This document shows positions 30,413 through 42,917 of a DNA stretch of 64,000 nucleotides, piece after piece. The DNA comes from Liquidambar formosana (lineage: Eukaryota; Streptophyta; Magnoliopsida; Saxifragales; Altingiaceae). Within the stretch, counting starts at the first letter, position 1. Each line of letters opens with the position of its first letter. The stretch lies in NCBI GenBank assembly GCA_039720395.1, contig CM077827.1, positions 21,127,117-21,191,116 on the forward strand, in the 5' to 3' direction. Made by a program: the position numbers and the translations under genes. The notes beneath the pieces are model-generated. The model did no database searches, had not been told where the DNA came from, and was given only the letters and a program-made list of their open reading frames with translations.

Positions 30413-33400
30413 TGTCACACCCATTTTTGTCACTTTAGTTAGGGTTTATTATTTCATGAAGGTTTTTGTTTCATTTTTGAGATTAGTCTTTTGCATTAAG
30501 TTTTTAAGGTCTTAAGGATGATGTGTATGAATTTTAGTTTAATTTGGAGTTGATCTTAAGGGTTAATAAGAGATTTTGCGACTTGAAGGGCATTATTGTT
30601 TTTTAAGTCATATCATTTCTGTTGGACCTTGAAATGATCTCCAAGTTGTCAATTGGAGTTCATATTGGTACATAGGAGGTATTTATAGGTTTAATTTGAT
30701 GAATTGATGGCTAAAAATTAATTTGACTCATAATGGTTCAAGTTAGTTAAAAGACCCCCTCTTGGTTTGCTCAAGTCGGCTAATAATTTTCACTCAATTC
30801 TTTCTAATTTGACTCTAATTAGTCGTAATTTCATTCCTGAATTTGTTTTAAAAGGTTGAATTTTGACTTAAAAAGCATTTGGTGCAACTTTGTGTGTAAA
30901 CTTAAGCTTTGCGACGGTGGTGTATAGCGGTTAATCGCTTTTATGAAACATAACCATGCACCTATGGTTAAGGATTTTTTTCCTAAAATGCTTAAAAATG
31001 TGTTTTTTTTTTTTTTCTTCAAAACACGGTCGTTTTGGCTTTCGTTTCGTTAAAATCGGACTTTGTTTGACCCCCGAAACACTTTTGGAAGGCGAAGGAG
31101 TGTAAATAAGGCAAGAGTTGACAGAGCCCTCGGGTAACCACCCAGCCTTGGGTGGTCACCTGAGGTACCCCATCATTTTTTAGGGTTTTGCGATTTCCTT
31201 CCCTTTTTGATGTATTTTTTCACCTCCACAAGTTTTTCCTTTTTATTTTATGGTATGTTTGAGTGTCTTGAGTCCCAATAGAGTTTCTAATGACCCTTGG
31301 ATTATTATTTAGGGTTTTAATCTTGTCTATTGATTTATGAAAGCTGATCCCTATAAATACGTACCTAGCTATGTTCAACCCTGATGGATGCACTTCTTAT
31401 GCATTTATGACAAAAAACTAAGAGAGAGAGAGAGAGAGTTTTCTAAGAAAGAGAGGTGTGCGTGTAAGAAAGAAGGACAAGGAGGAGTTCTCTAACCCTA
31501 GCAAAGGAGGAGGAAGAGTTATCTTCAAAGTTCTACAAGAGGTAATACACCTAACCCTAAAAACTAGAAATTAGGGTTTCTCTTTCTCATGTAAGCTTTA
31601 TTACATGCTTTTGCTATTGTTATTATCATGAGTTAATGCTTTTGTTAGTTCATATATATGATATTCATGATAATTTGAGTATGTTTTAGGGTTGGCTCAT
31701 ATGTTATTATTCATAGATGTGAGATTAGGGTTTCTATTATCTTTATTTCATGCAAGTTTCATATAATTAACATGTTTAGCATAGCTTTTTGAGTTGTTGC
31801 TCATCATAGTTGTTCTATATATGTTACATATAGTTGAATCATGTTAGGTTTGCATCCATGTAGTGGATTTTTTGGAGTTTTTGGAGACCTGCATTATCTT
31901 TTTTAGATAGTAGGGTTTTGCATGAGGGTGTTCGGGAATGTGTTTAAGCAAGCAATCATTTCTAATATGTTCTAAAATATAATTTTACATAGGATATGTT
32001 GATAGAACCTTCATTCAGGGTGATTTCTATGTAAAATTATTTTAGGACAATTTTGCTTAAGAAAGTTCGTCGTAAGAATGCCATTTTTTTATGTTTTACA
32101 TAAAATATCATATTTTTTGACTTGAGTTTGCTTTGTTTTCATGCTTAATGATATTATTTAATATTCTCGTAATTATTAGGGTCTTTTGCATATTTTTCAT
32201 AGTTTTTTTTGCATGTAGTTTAGATCATTGCATATAGGAACATATTAGGGTTTCATTCTTCCATGATTTTTGTTATTAACATGATTATTGGGATGATTTA
32301 GAGCCTTAATAGTTTATGTCTAGATTTTTCTATTATTACTTTGGTATTATTTTTAGCACGTGTAAGGATGTTTGTGAGCATAGCAATTGCCCTATTGAAA
32401 ATAGGGTGGTTATTTGGCATTTTTGGCTATTGCATGAAGAATATTGCAAATGGCAAGTGTGACAGGTGCAAATCCCTATAGAAAATAGGGTGAATATTTC
32501 TGACAAGATTGATTATGGCAAATTGTGAGTTTGGCAGGTGCAATTATCCCCTAGAAAGTGAGGTAATTATTTTTTACTATTGCAAATAAAAAGTTTGCAA
32601 ACATAGTAATTGCATTATGAAAATAAGGTGATTATTTGACAAGTTGGCTATTGTGAATGTTAAGTAGGGTGGGTATGGAAAATACCATTTTTTTCCTTAT
32701 TCTTTCCCTTCTCCCTCCTAGTGTTATTTCCTAATAGAGGGATATGGTGAACCTTTAAGATTTCTTTCCATGAAAAATTTCCTTTTCAAAAAGTTTCCAT
32801 TTTTCATTGAAATACCATATTTTCAAAGATCTTTTTGAGAATCATTTATCTTTGGAAATTCCCTATATTTTATGGAAGGAAACTTAGGGTTACCATAAGT
32901 CACTATTAGGTCATAACCCCTTCTAAATCGAACTACATGGACTTTAATCCTTGTACATTCAATATAAGGTACATAGGTGCTCAATTGATGCTCAAGTCCA
33001 CCCTAGGATACCAAGTATCCTAGGTTCTCTTTCTTCCTTTTCTATTTTTTCTTTTATTTGCCTATTTGGATGGATGGATTAATGATTTGCATGCTGTCTT
33101 GTGATAATAAATGCTGATTTTTGTGTGTGTGAGACATTAATTTAGCTCAATTAAATTAAGAGAACGATTAGGGCGATATGGGTGCCTATAGGATTTGCCT
33201 AAAACCTTCCCATATTGTAACTTAGCATCCGAATTTACAATCTTAAGTTTTCAAAAGACTTTTTGCCTTTCCATTTTTAAACATGGAGTTACTTTTTGTT
33301 TTGCAAATAAAACATTTTAGGGTTTTCCTCTTTTCTTTAAAAAATGAGGTGGCGATTCCTTTTGATTTCATGTGGGCCATTTTCTTGAGTTTATAGGTAA

Positions 33401-33528
33401 GATGTGAACTTTTTTAACATAAAATTTGCAACCATCAGGTTGCCATAACAAAAATGGCCTAACAATTTTTAATGTCTTCTTGGCATCCTTTAATTTTAGA
33501 ACTCCCTAAAATTCATTTGGTTGTGACA
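30413..33528 (+). mobile_element. long Ty3-type LTR (likely solo)
   Basis: Begins TGTCACACCCATTTTTGTCA and ends GGTTGTGACA, giving inverted TGTCACA ends. A TATAAATA box is at 31352-31359, followed by a transcribed-leader-like CT/AG region and a donor-like GAGGTAATAC near 31539. The GGTGCCT...CCTTCC / GGTGGCGATTCC module lies at 33180-33210 and 33349-33360. The flanking pentamers AGTGA and TTTAA do not match, so a simple solo-LTR origin is unproven. Diverged repeats with TATTGAAAATAGGGTG-like cores occupy 32380-32650. Confidence 0.55.
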
Positions 33529-36148
33529 TTTAATCGAGCATTTTCACAGCAAAAAAGCAATCATAATAAGTAAAATGGTTTGAACATCTCCATTGGAATA
33601 CCATTCTCATTTCCCTAGTTGTCAAACATTTTATAAATAAACACAATAGCTTGGTATTTTACAGAGTCTTCATTATTTCTAATTGAATTCCAAACAAAGG
33701 GAAAAAAAAAAATATTTATATATATCAAATGGATACCTAAAAACAAGCTTGGAAAGATGGAAACCATAGAATAGTTTAGCAAGTACCTAACGATTTATTG
33801 TTGGAATGGAGATTATTGATAGATGGACGAGCAATAGTAGGCATGAAACTGGATTTAAAATGAAAAAAATGAAATGCATCAGATGGATCTATTGAAGTTA
33901 AAGAAAGAAGGAAACCACCTAAAAATCCGGCTGGGTTTATGGCGGGACAATACAAAAATGGAAAAATTAGCGAAAAGTCCACTTTGTAGGACTTATAAAG
34001 CCAGAAGTCCATGCAAAAAACTTATTAAGCCATAAGTCCATTTTTAAATAAAACATAAAAGTTTTGTGCGAGTGTCAAATGTGTAAAGTCATTATTACCC
34101 TTAAGTGTTATTATTTGTTTGCAAACTTTAAACCGGCATAACTTTTGTTCTACATAATAATTTTTGATAAAATTTATATGTTTAAAATTTATTTGTCGAG
34201 ATTTTCGAAAGAAGACTCATAATGAATATGAAATTATGTATTAAAAAAAAAAAACAATTAGATTGACTGCATGTTTATATTTCAAAACAATTAAAATAGT
34301 TTATTTAACTTCAATATCTCCATGAAATTTGTTAAACCAAGTGTCTATGCCTAAATTTAACTTATTAAAATAGTTAAATATAAGTGATTGTGACTAATTT
34401 TAAATCTTCGGAGTGAGTTATGTGAAACAGTTACATGTAACTGTTTTGAAAAAACAATTATATCTTGAATGTTTATGTTATCTAATTTTAATATCTCATA
34501 CAAATAGTTAAATCTAAGTGTTTGTGACTAAATTTAACTTATTAAAACCTTAGATTTGAGAGATCATGATTAAATTTAACATTTTGAAGTGGGTATTATG
34601 AAACAGTTACATATAATTTTTTGCAACTAAATTTTGAATATTTTTTTGTAATATGACTTAAATATATTATGAAAACAAATAATTTTAAGTGTTTGTAACT
34701 AAATTTAACATATTAAGTTGGTTTGTGACTAAATTGAACTCTTTAAAATGGATTTTATGAAATAGTTACATGCAAGCAAAATTAAATTCAAAGCCATGTA
34801 CTTGGGAAATCTTCATGCATTAGCATGTTTTCTATGGGTGTGATAAGGTGAACGATGAATTAAAAAGAGGCTAGGTGAGGTTCCCTTCTGTACAAGAAGA
34901 GCACATACTACCAAACCTTCCACCATTAAACAAAGGCATTTGCTTTGTGACAAAATATATAAGAGCATCAATCATTACTCTTACACCAATCACCTCATTG
35001 AACTCCTTGTCATCAGGTAAATATCTATATTTTAAAAATTATATTGTGTTTTTAGTTCCTAGGAAAATCTAGCAAGAAGCAAAAGAAAAATGAAATTGGT
35101 TTTATAAATCGAAGTGTGACTTTAGATTAGTTTTTTGTGAGAGGATGACAACGATGATAGCTTGACGACATGATGGATTCATGATGACAAAATGGATGCT
35201 TGAAGTCGTCAGGCTCATAGCTTCAAGGAGAAGGCACACAAGTTGTAGCTTCAAGGAGATGCACACAGGTTTAATGTTTTGTTTTTGCTAGGGAGGCGGA
35301 TTAAGCTGTGGATATAGGTATTTTGGTATGAAAAATCTAAAGTGGACTTTATGCTACATAAGAATTTTTTGTGGGCTTATGCCTACACAAGTCCCATTTT
35401 ATGGATTTGTGGCAAAAGTCCCCTAGAAAAATCATATTTTTTTCCTTCTAACGTCAGCATCTGCCGTTTCCCTGAATCGTTACTCTGTTAAGCATAACAT
35501 GAGCAGTTCGATTGTGCTAGGTTGCTGAGAGTCACAAACTGGACCGAAATGGAGGATAGTGGACTGGAGAGGAGTTGTTATCTAATATCTTACATTATAT
35601 GCCATATGGTGTGCCATGATAATTTCTCAACAAACACAAGGGCAGTTCTTGTAGATGCATGAGCAATTGTGTTGTTTTATTCTTTATATATATATATATA
35701 TATATATATAATCATACTTAGGAAGCAAAACAGACTACTACAATGTAAGACATAGTAACAACACAGATCCAAAGTCCAACACAAGAACTACTAACAGGGG
35801 CAGAGTAAGGATTTATCTCCAAGGGGGCACTGTGCTATGATTCTATGAAGTGGAAATTGAGAACTAAAAACCCTAGAAAGCAATTTTTTAAAAACAATTA
35901 CTTTTTAGTTATCATTTTTCAATTTAATAGCAAAAAAAGGATTTTTTTTTTGTCAACTTATACAAATTAACTGTTAATATACTTTAAAATGACTACTATC
36001 TTCCTCTTTTTGGCATTATGTTGAGAAATAGTCATCAAATAGTAATATCTCTCCAAAAAAAAATTTTGGTTGATGCCCCCCTCCCTCGTCTCCGCCCATG
36101 ACTACTAACTACTCATACTATCAGTAATGGCATACGGCTCAGTTGTCT
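33529..36148. other. AT-rich intergenic repeats
   Basis: No gene. Four diverged copies of a unit containing AAGTGTTTGTGACTAAATTT occur at about 34340-34740, spaced 100-180 bp. Edges near 33970 (AAAAGTCCACTTTGTAGGAC) and 35335-35430 (AGTGGACTTTATG ... AAAAGTCCCC) are weakly inverted and may bound an old DNA transposon. (TA)n lies at 35688-35710. Confidence 0.4.
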
Positions 36149-36570
36149 CTAGCTCCAAGTGACCTTCACTTTGATCTCACCATACTTGCCAAAAACATTA
36201 TTCTCGATTGTATCAGAGGATTGAGCAAGAAACTCTGCAGTGCCTTTGGCAATCTCATGGTTGGAAGAAAGTTCTTTGTCACGATTCCACAAATCTACAC
36301 CAACTTTGAGGGTGGAGTTTAATGGCACGGCTACTACGGATCTCGACAATGGAATAAGCTGCCCAGAACTTATATTTATAAACTCATCCGGTCTCTTACA
36401 GAAGAGCACACTTTCATTCAAAAAGTTGTCACTGCGAGCAAAGAGCTTTCCATAAAAAGAGGCGAGGTTTTTGCCATCTTTACTTATGAGCATAACTTCC
36501 ACATTGGCCATCACTGCACCACTGAACACTACGTAGTTCACTGTCACTGAACCATAATCGCCATCAACTT
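36149..36570 (-). pseudogene. RIP/DUF6598 gene, out-of-frame 3' part
   Basis: The minus-strand frame encodes the rest of the DUF6598 domain: VTVNYVVFSGAVMANVEVML, ISSGQLIPLSRSVVAVPLNS, and an end at VKVTWS. It lacks a start of its own and continues the domain begun in the upstream ORF, but in a different frame. The switch lies near 36565-36575 and looks like a one-base indel. The C-terminal sequence is otherwise uninterrupted, so the lesion is recent, an allele, or a sequencing error. Confidence 0.75.
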
Positions 36571-37704
36571 TGTTAGATAAAGCTTGTCATACTCATTGGT
36601 GGTGTTGAAAACATTCCACGAGATTTGCTTGTCGCTGAATTCGTCGTTGGGAGACCGTTCGCTATCATCCATAAGAGCCACGTTGATGGTAAAGCTTCCG
36701 TAGGCTGAGATAGATCGAACTGGCCCCGTGAGCAAAGCAGTCTCGCCTGGGTGGATGGATTCGTAATTCTCCCTTTTTCGGTTGTAGATGTTTTGACAAC
36801 CCAGTCCGTCGGTAACTGTGATGGTGCCATAAAGGTCGACTGGGTCCTGCCCAGAAATGTTGTCGTTGATGCGCACCGAGAACACCTCCACCAGTGGTCG
36901 TCGCTGGGGGTACTTTCCATCTTTGACAACACCGTCGAGAAAAGCCCTTTCTGATGGGCTACCTTGTACCAACATGGCAATTATAGCGACCGCCTGCTCA
37001 GCCATCGTAATATGCATAGGATTGTCTGGAGGAAGGTAGAAGCCACACTCAGGATCGGCATCGGCATTCAGCAGTGCAGCAGAGAGGTCTCCCCACCCAT
37101 TCTCTAGTGCCAGCATCCAATCAGGGGCTGTCAAATCTTGTTTGAATGTGGTAGCGAGATAGTTGGAGATACGAATGAATCTAATCGATTCGCAGATCAT
37201 CTGAATCATGACCAGCAATGACTGTGCCCTTACTTCGCTATCCGTGGAGGTAGCGAGCTGATATACTACCTTTTTAAAATTGTTTTGGCTAAGTTTTACG
37301 TCATCCCTACGAGGTCCCCCAACACGTTGCGAGGTAACATAGCTACCATCGAAATTCAAGGGGGAGGATCCGGGAATCAGCTTTGGAGTCGTATTGTTCC
37401 CAAAGTCCATCCACTGTTCAGAAGTCCCCATTTGGTAGCCGTCCAAGTAGAGATTGCACATTCGGATCCTCAGCGTGATCACACGAAGCGAATCTCTGTT
37501 TTCATTCAGTTTTTTCAGGTTGATGTCGGACCATTGAGTGGGTGGATTCTGCTGAGGGGGAAGAATGGGACGATTGTGTGAAAAACTGAGATTAAATCTC
37601 ACAGTCAATTCCCTGCGCAAACCCTCAATGAACCGCCTGTAAGCTGCCCAATCGCTGGTCGTCTGCTCCATTTCAAACATGAAATCCTTCGTGAATGTCG
37701 CCAT
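36544..37704 (-). CDS. ribosome-inactivating protein with DUF6598, truncated
   Basis: 386-residue ORF from ATG at 37704. Residues about 20-245 are a RIP (rRNA N-glycosidase) domain, the fold that depurinates the sarcin-ricin loop of large-subunit rRNA. The active-site pattern is present: Tyr90, Tyr122, Glu172 and Arg175 in MICESIRFIRISNYL, and Trp204 in NGWGDL. From about residue 268 (RRPLVEVFSVRIN) a DUF6598 domain follows, a plant domain often fused to RIPs, and it is cut short by a frameshift and stop at 36544. There is no signal peptide, so any product would be cytosolic, and no lectin chain. The gene has no coding intron. Activity of the truncated protein is unknown. Confidence 0.85.
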   Translation of the reverse strand: MATFTKDFMFEMEQTTSDWAAYRRFIEGLRRELTVRFNLSFSHNRPILPPQQNPPTQWSDINLKKLNENRDSLRVITLRIRMCNLYLDGYQMGTSEQWMDFGNNTTPKLIPGSSPLNFDGSYVTSQRVGGPRRDDVKLSQNNFKKVVYQLATSTDSEVRAQSLLVMIQMICESIRFIRISNYLATTFKQDLTAPDWMLALENGWGDLSAALLNADADPECGFYLPPDNPMHITMAEQAVAIIAMLVQGSPSERAFLDGVVKDGKYPQRRPLVEVFSVRINDNISGQDPVDLYGTITVTDGLGCQNIYNRKRENYESIHPGETALLTGPVRSISAYGSFTINVALMDDSERSPNDEFSDKQISWNVFNTTNEYDKLYLTKLMAIMVQ

Positions 37705-38200
37705 TAGCTAACCTCTCACTACTACAATTACTTCTTTTTTCGAAAAAGAAATTACAGACCTGACACTCAATCAACGAAAAAGATACAAATCAAATGACCT
37801 TTTTGATAGATCTAACAATTACATACCAAATATATATATCAGAAAATATCAAAAACAACAGATTTGACGAATGGATCTGATAAACTAACGCCTTGATCTT
37901 GAAACAAACGCCTATATATACAACAAAAAATTGGATAAAACCGAACAGATTATGAACAGGGAATTTCGCATACACACAGAAATATAATATAAATATATAT
38001 ATAGAGAGAGAGAGAGAGAGAATTTACAGTCCAGGATCCCGGACTGGAATTGGAGAAAGAGATCGGAGAAGACAAAGAAACCCTAATTACCTTGAGGGAA
38101 ATTTGGAAGCTTCAAAAGAATCACGGAGAGAGAAATCTGAAAATCAGATACAGAAGAACGAGGGAAACAAGATTAGGAGAACCTTTACATGTAGGACTAC
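37705..38200 (-). other. RIP gene leader with possible 5'UTR intron
   Basis: On the minus strand a CCCTCAAG/GTAATT donor at 38091/38090 and an acceptor at about 37722 (ATTGTAG) would define a 369-bp intron in the leader. The ATG at 37704 is then 17 nt into the second exon. The donor context is good but the acceptor tract is weak. A (GA)n tract is at 38003-38021. Confidence 0.35.
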
Positions 38201-38420
38201 TATGGTCAGTGAGTGGGTTGCAGCCTGCAGGCTTTACCCGGAACGTGGGCCGAAGTACTAGTATGGCTGACTCCAACTAGCTTTTGATATGGGCATAAGG
38301 AAATTGCAAGTTGACTCCAGCTAGCTTTTTATATAGTACAATTTTGTATGGCTACATTTTTTTTTTTTTGGATTAGTATTTTGTATGGCTACATGTTGCA
38401 GCTGAACAGGGAGTGAGCGG

Positions 38421-38549
38421 TAACCATCAACGTCCTATACCGTAAAGCTAATCATTGTGCTGATATCTTAGCTAAGTAAGGCCATATTATTGATTTGCTT
38501 TATATTGTTGATTTGTCTGGTGTTGAAAGAGAATCTCTTCCTTATTGAT
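38421..38549 (+). pseudogene. retroelement RNase H fragment
   Basis: The frame reads INVLYRKANHCADILAK, a stop, then GHIIDLLYIVDLSGVERESL. This is the C-terminal RNase H signature (R-x-A-N-x-x-A-D-x-L-A) of plant non-LTR elements or domesticated RVT_3 proteins. It is short, with an in-frame stop, and nothing else of the domain is visible upstream. Confidence 0.6.
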
Positions 38550-41257
38550 GGATGAGATATTGATTATTGAGAAAGCTGAAAATTTCAGATCTTGTTTTAT
38601 GTTTGTCGGGAAATTTTCAGATCTTGATCTTCCTGTTCATTGCCTTCTTTTTCTGAATCCAAAGAAGAGAGAGTTTCAAGTAAATATTTTCTGAGTTCTT
38701 TGCTATGGGGAGGAGCCGAAGCTATCTTTGTCATGAGTTGATTTTTTGAGAGAAGAACCTTGGACGATTCTCCTATTGTTGATGCTATTGCTGGATATTT
38801 ATTAAACCATTGCTTTATTGCCGTTGTAGTAATATGAACTGTTCTTGCACGTTGTCACCATTTGACATGGAAGGCCCTTCCAAGGAAGGGAATACTTGTG
38901 TTTATATGATTTCATATTTCTAGTATTCAATTCATACTAAACCAAAATTTGCAAAGAAAATGAATAATTTTTGAAAAGCCTAAAGGGAAGTTGGGGGTTG
39001 TATTTGTTCTTGAAAGATAGAATATCCTTCTAAAATATTGTTAGGATTTTGGGGAAGTATTTCCTAGAGGGGACTAAAATTGTTCCACCAGTCGAGAAAC
39101 CAAAGGAAAATATTGAAGTTGAATTTATTGTCAAAATAAATCATCCATGAATGACGGAATTCTTTATTTTGAAGAAAGAAGGTATTTTGCCATGCCTTTT
39201 GGTAATCAAAATGTCGCTACCCCAAAAATCCCTCAAGGTGTGAGCATCCCCGGCGAGGAGTGCATTTAGAGGGCTTAATGCGATGACCCCGGTTGGCGTG
39301 GAATAAGAATTGTAAAAATTAGATGGGTTTGAACAAATTGATTAGGTTCATTCAAGGGTGCCTCAACTAATCTATACGTGCAGGTACATTTAGAATAATC
39401 AAAGCTATGGATTCGCCACCAATCATGGATTTGAGGATGTGATTGGTCATCCTAAAGTCTATTTTGAAAAGAAATAAGTCCATTTGAGGTCCCTTTAAAA
39501 GTTAGCTCATTTGAGGAAAAATTGGTCTGTTTGAGGTCCCTTTTTAAAAATTGAATTGACTCTTAAACGTCTACGTGATCAGAGATTGAGAGTAAAGGAG
39601 TTTGGTTATGAGTGGAAAAGGTGTTAGGCACCTCACATCGCCCATTGAAATCCAACAGTTCCTAATTTTGATAGTGTTTCTATAAGGATCCTCTATTGAT
39701 ATTATTGATTTCCCATGACTAATTTGACATGAAATACCCTTTTGAAGGATGATGAATTAAATGGAAAATTTGAAAGACAACAATTTGAAAAGGTCCTTAA
39801 AGGCATTAAACCAAAGTTTAAGTTTTTTTTTTTTTTTTTTTTTTTGAAAATATGCCCCTAAGGGTTTGTTTTAGGAATAATTGTATGAAAATATTTTGAA
39901 AATACCACAAATTCACCTTCTTTCTCAAAATGGATATTTCACATTAAATTGGCTAACTCCCAATAAAATATTTCTATTTCTTAGTGGCTGGGGTGACTGC
40001 TGTTTGCAAAAAAAAAAAACAAAAAAAACCCCCCCTTCGAAAAGTGGGATTTTATGATCTGATAAAGGGTCAAACTTAACTCTATATTTCTTTGACAAAG
40101 GCACTTAACCTACAATAGAATGTTTTGTTTTTTTTTACAAAACACTGCCCCATCCATAATGAATTCAATTAATGAAAGATGGTTCACAACTAACTATTGG
40201 GACTTCAAAACCTGGATCAAACTAAGTGTGGTCCATAACTGTTATTTAGTTTTTAAATAAACCAACTCATAATTGGTTTGAAAAACCTGTGTTTATGCCT
40301 TATTTTCATAACAAAGCTAAATTGTTTAGCAATAAAAAAAGATTTACCAAATAATGTGAAATTAAAACTGACCAGACTTATCTTCAGTTAGCCAGATTTT
40401 CAGGTTTACCAAACAACTCCTAAGGCTCAAGTGAGTCACCAAAGCAGTGAGACCTTGAGAGCTGCTACTGAGAAAAGATGGATTTAAAAAAGGACCAAGC
40501 GAATAGATTAAGCAATTGGAACTGGAGAGTGAAGAGTGGAGAGTGGTTTTCGTTGACACGCCAGAAAATATGAAACAGACCAAGCTCACTCATTCTGCTT
40601 GCATGATTGAATAAAACCAAGAGTTTATATAACCGTGCATGACTAGAAAACAACCAATCTTGACACCCATTGTAGAAAAAATGAACAAAAATTTAGATTC
40701 CATGATCTTTATTCTGGACAAATATTTATAACCATGCTTCCCTTTAACAGTAAAGCAAACTATAACCTTCGCCAAAACACAAATTGCAAGGGGACACATG
40801 CGCAGCAACACCAATTATACTTCCCTGAATTACAACTTGCTGAAAAACAAATTGCAGCAAGTACTCACACACCCACCCACAGGGCAGGACTACAGCACGG
40901 GAGAGGGCACCACGTCAACTTGGTCTCACAGAGAAGCTATGACCTCCCGCTCCCTGCATCATGTATGAATAGAACAGCATGATCTCAATACCCACTTATG
41001 GTGCAACGAACCAGTTTACATCTCATGCTCTCTAATCCCGACCCATATTGTAAAATTGAAACCTGATCAAAACCCACAATACATAATAATGCGCATGTGC
41101 ACACAAAAGAGTTGTATGAATCAGCATGCATTAGTATAGCAAAACATTCACAATAACCATTCATGGCACATTGTTTACATCCCATTCTCTTTAATCCTGA
41201 CAAACATATTTTCCAACAGTAACCTTGCCAAAACACAAATCGTAGGATTGAAAATTC
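38550..41257. other. TE-derived DNA and 3' flank of the membrane-protein gene
   Basis: Holds a minus-strand copy of the Tat LTR module (GGTGCCTAACACCTTTTCC at 39615-39633, GGTGGCGAATCC at 39410-39421) and T-homopolymers. A transposon end at 40340-40425 is related to the one at 3525. Two diverged copies (about 40990-41045 and 41155-41215) of a unit with GTTTACATCYCATKCTCT.TAATCC lie just 3' of the gene. No gene is recognised. Confidence 0.4.
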
Positions 41258-41465
41258 TCAAAGAGCAATGATTTTCCTATGCAAATGGTCTCCCGTGGAA
41301 CTCCCGTCTCCATGATCATGATCATGAAAAACAAGTGTCAATATTCCTACCAAACATAGCACTGACCCTACGAGAAGTTTGTCATACCGCTCCACCCAGT
41401 GAAACTTGAGCTGGCTGGCACCATAGAATGAGAGAGCCACCAGCGAGGTCATCACAGTTATAGTG
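41258..41465 (-). CDS. nickel-transporter-like membrane protein, exon 3
   Basis: Last exon, from a TTTGCAG acceptor to TGA at 41258-41260. It encodes STITVMTSLVALSFYGASQL, a hydrophilic loop (KFHWVERYDKLL), a transmembrane helix (VGSVLCLVGILTLVF) and a His/Asp-rich tail HDHDHGDGSSTGDHLHRK. The His-rich end fits metal binding. The open frame extending upstream to 41482 is intron. Confidence 0.88.
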
Positions 41466-42589
41466 CTGCAAACAAAATGCATTTAAAGCAGATGAGTATA
41501 TAGGGAAGTTAATGCAGGATGCCCAAATGCAGATGCAAGGCTGTCTAAAAACTGAAATATCCACCCAGCCAAACACAACTTTTAATCTGGTTTTCCATAT
41601 TTATGCGTGGTAAGTATGGAGGCCAAATCCCAGATTCAGTTAATATTTAAATTTTGGGGGCGGCCGGGGGGTGGGTGGGTGGTCTTTCTGCTAAACAATA
41701 ACGAGACATTGCTTGCTCAAATTCTCCCACTGGATGGACAACCTAGATGTAATTTTCATCCAGCTGCCTAATTTTGAGGTTCCAAATCGCCCCATAAGTT
41801 TAAAAAGAAAAAAGGCAATAGTTGTGTCCATAGTACCACATTTTGACTGCCACCACATGGAAACGTATAATAATTAGAAACTATACTGTGACTACTGTCA
41901 GAAGATGCCCAGGTAAAGGCCAGCTGGAAACATGATCACACATTGTTTCATGTTTAAAAAATGATAACAAAGATAAGACTGAAAAAGAATTGACTTAATT
42001 ATGAGCCGAGCGCTGGTAAAAATTAGATCATGATTTTTAAATATGCCAAACTTAATTAGCATTTTAACACTAAGTGTAATTAAGTTCTTGGTTTTGAATA
42101 TTTTCAGATCACTCTTGCAAGCTCATCACACCTCTCTAGACTCAAGTGGAGTCTCCATAGACTCGTGGTAGCCTCCCACGGCATTCTAAACTCCATTAGG
42201 ATCTTAATACACTCTTTAATGTCCCCACAAAGTTTTGTAGAGTCCACGAGGCTTTCTAGACACTCCTAAAAACCCCACAAAGCTTCCTAGCCACCACAAC
42301 GCTCTCTAGACTCAATTGGAATCTCCATAGCTCGTGGTAGCCTCACATGGCATTCTAAACTCCATTAGGATCTAAATACACTCCAAAATGCCCCACAAAG
42401 ATTTCTATACTCCACGAGCTTCTCTAGACACTCCTAAAAGCCCAACGATTGACCATTGTTATAAAGACCCACAAACAACTAGCAACTAAAGAAAATCAAA
42501 GAAATGGAGAAAGAAAAAAAAAAGCATAAGAAATTTAATATCTATCTCATTTTTTTTTTATCAGAATTTAATATTTTTGTCATTGTTAC
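41466..42589 (-). other. intron 2 of the membrane-protein gene
   Basis: 1.1-kb intron with GT-AG ends. It contains a 170-bp tandem duplication (42131-42455), described separately. Confidence 0.8.
42131..42455 (+). repeat. 170-bp tandem duplication in intron 2
   Basis: Two adjacent copies, at 42131-42300 and 42301-42455, share CTCTCTAGACTCAA, CGTGGTAGCCTC, GGCATTCTAAACTCCATTAG and CTAGACACTCCTAAAA. Each copy itself has sub-repeats of CTCTAGAC..TC.. type. Confidence 0.85.
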
Positions 42590-42917
42590 CTGAATAGCAG
42601 AACAATGATAGCAAGCACCATCATTGATGATGAATTCCCAACAGCAAGAAACACTGGAAGTGTTGTTGCACATGGAGATAACGCAGGAACAAGTACAAGC
42701 CCGGCAACAGCCATTTTCTCCATGGGTTGATTGTGGGAATGACTGTGACCACCCTTCCCAGACAGAAACAACAAAACATAACTGCCGCCTAGAATTACAA
42801 GCAACAGTGAAGCAAGCTTATGCACTGTTTCCTCACCAGCAATGGTGTTTGCCATGGTGATTGCTGTTATACCAAGAAGCGAAGTAGATATAACATGCAA
42901 AACTGCCCCGAATGCAG
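42590..42917 (-). CDS. nickel-transporter-like membrane protein, exon 2
   Basis: 328-nt exon between a CTCATGCAG acceptor and an AG/GTAACA donor. It encodes three hydrophobic segments, including VISTSLLGITAITMANTIAG, LASLLLVILGGSYVLLFL and VAGLVLVPALSPCATTLPVF, and a His-rich loop GKGGHSHSHNQPMEK. With exons 1 and 3 it gives 227 residues. The protein resembles the small plant proteins annotated as high-affinity nickel-transport or NicO/UreH-like family. The transported ion is unproven. Confidence 0.88.

Noticed and set aside
30408..33533. A target duplication for the long Ty3 LTR
   Set aside because: The flanking pentamers AGTGA and TTTAA differ at most positions, so no TSD is claimed.
33970..35430. 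Inverted AAGTCC-rich edges as a defined DNA transposon
   Set aside because: Similarity is patchy and no target duplication was found; left as a remark only.
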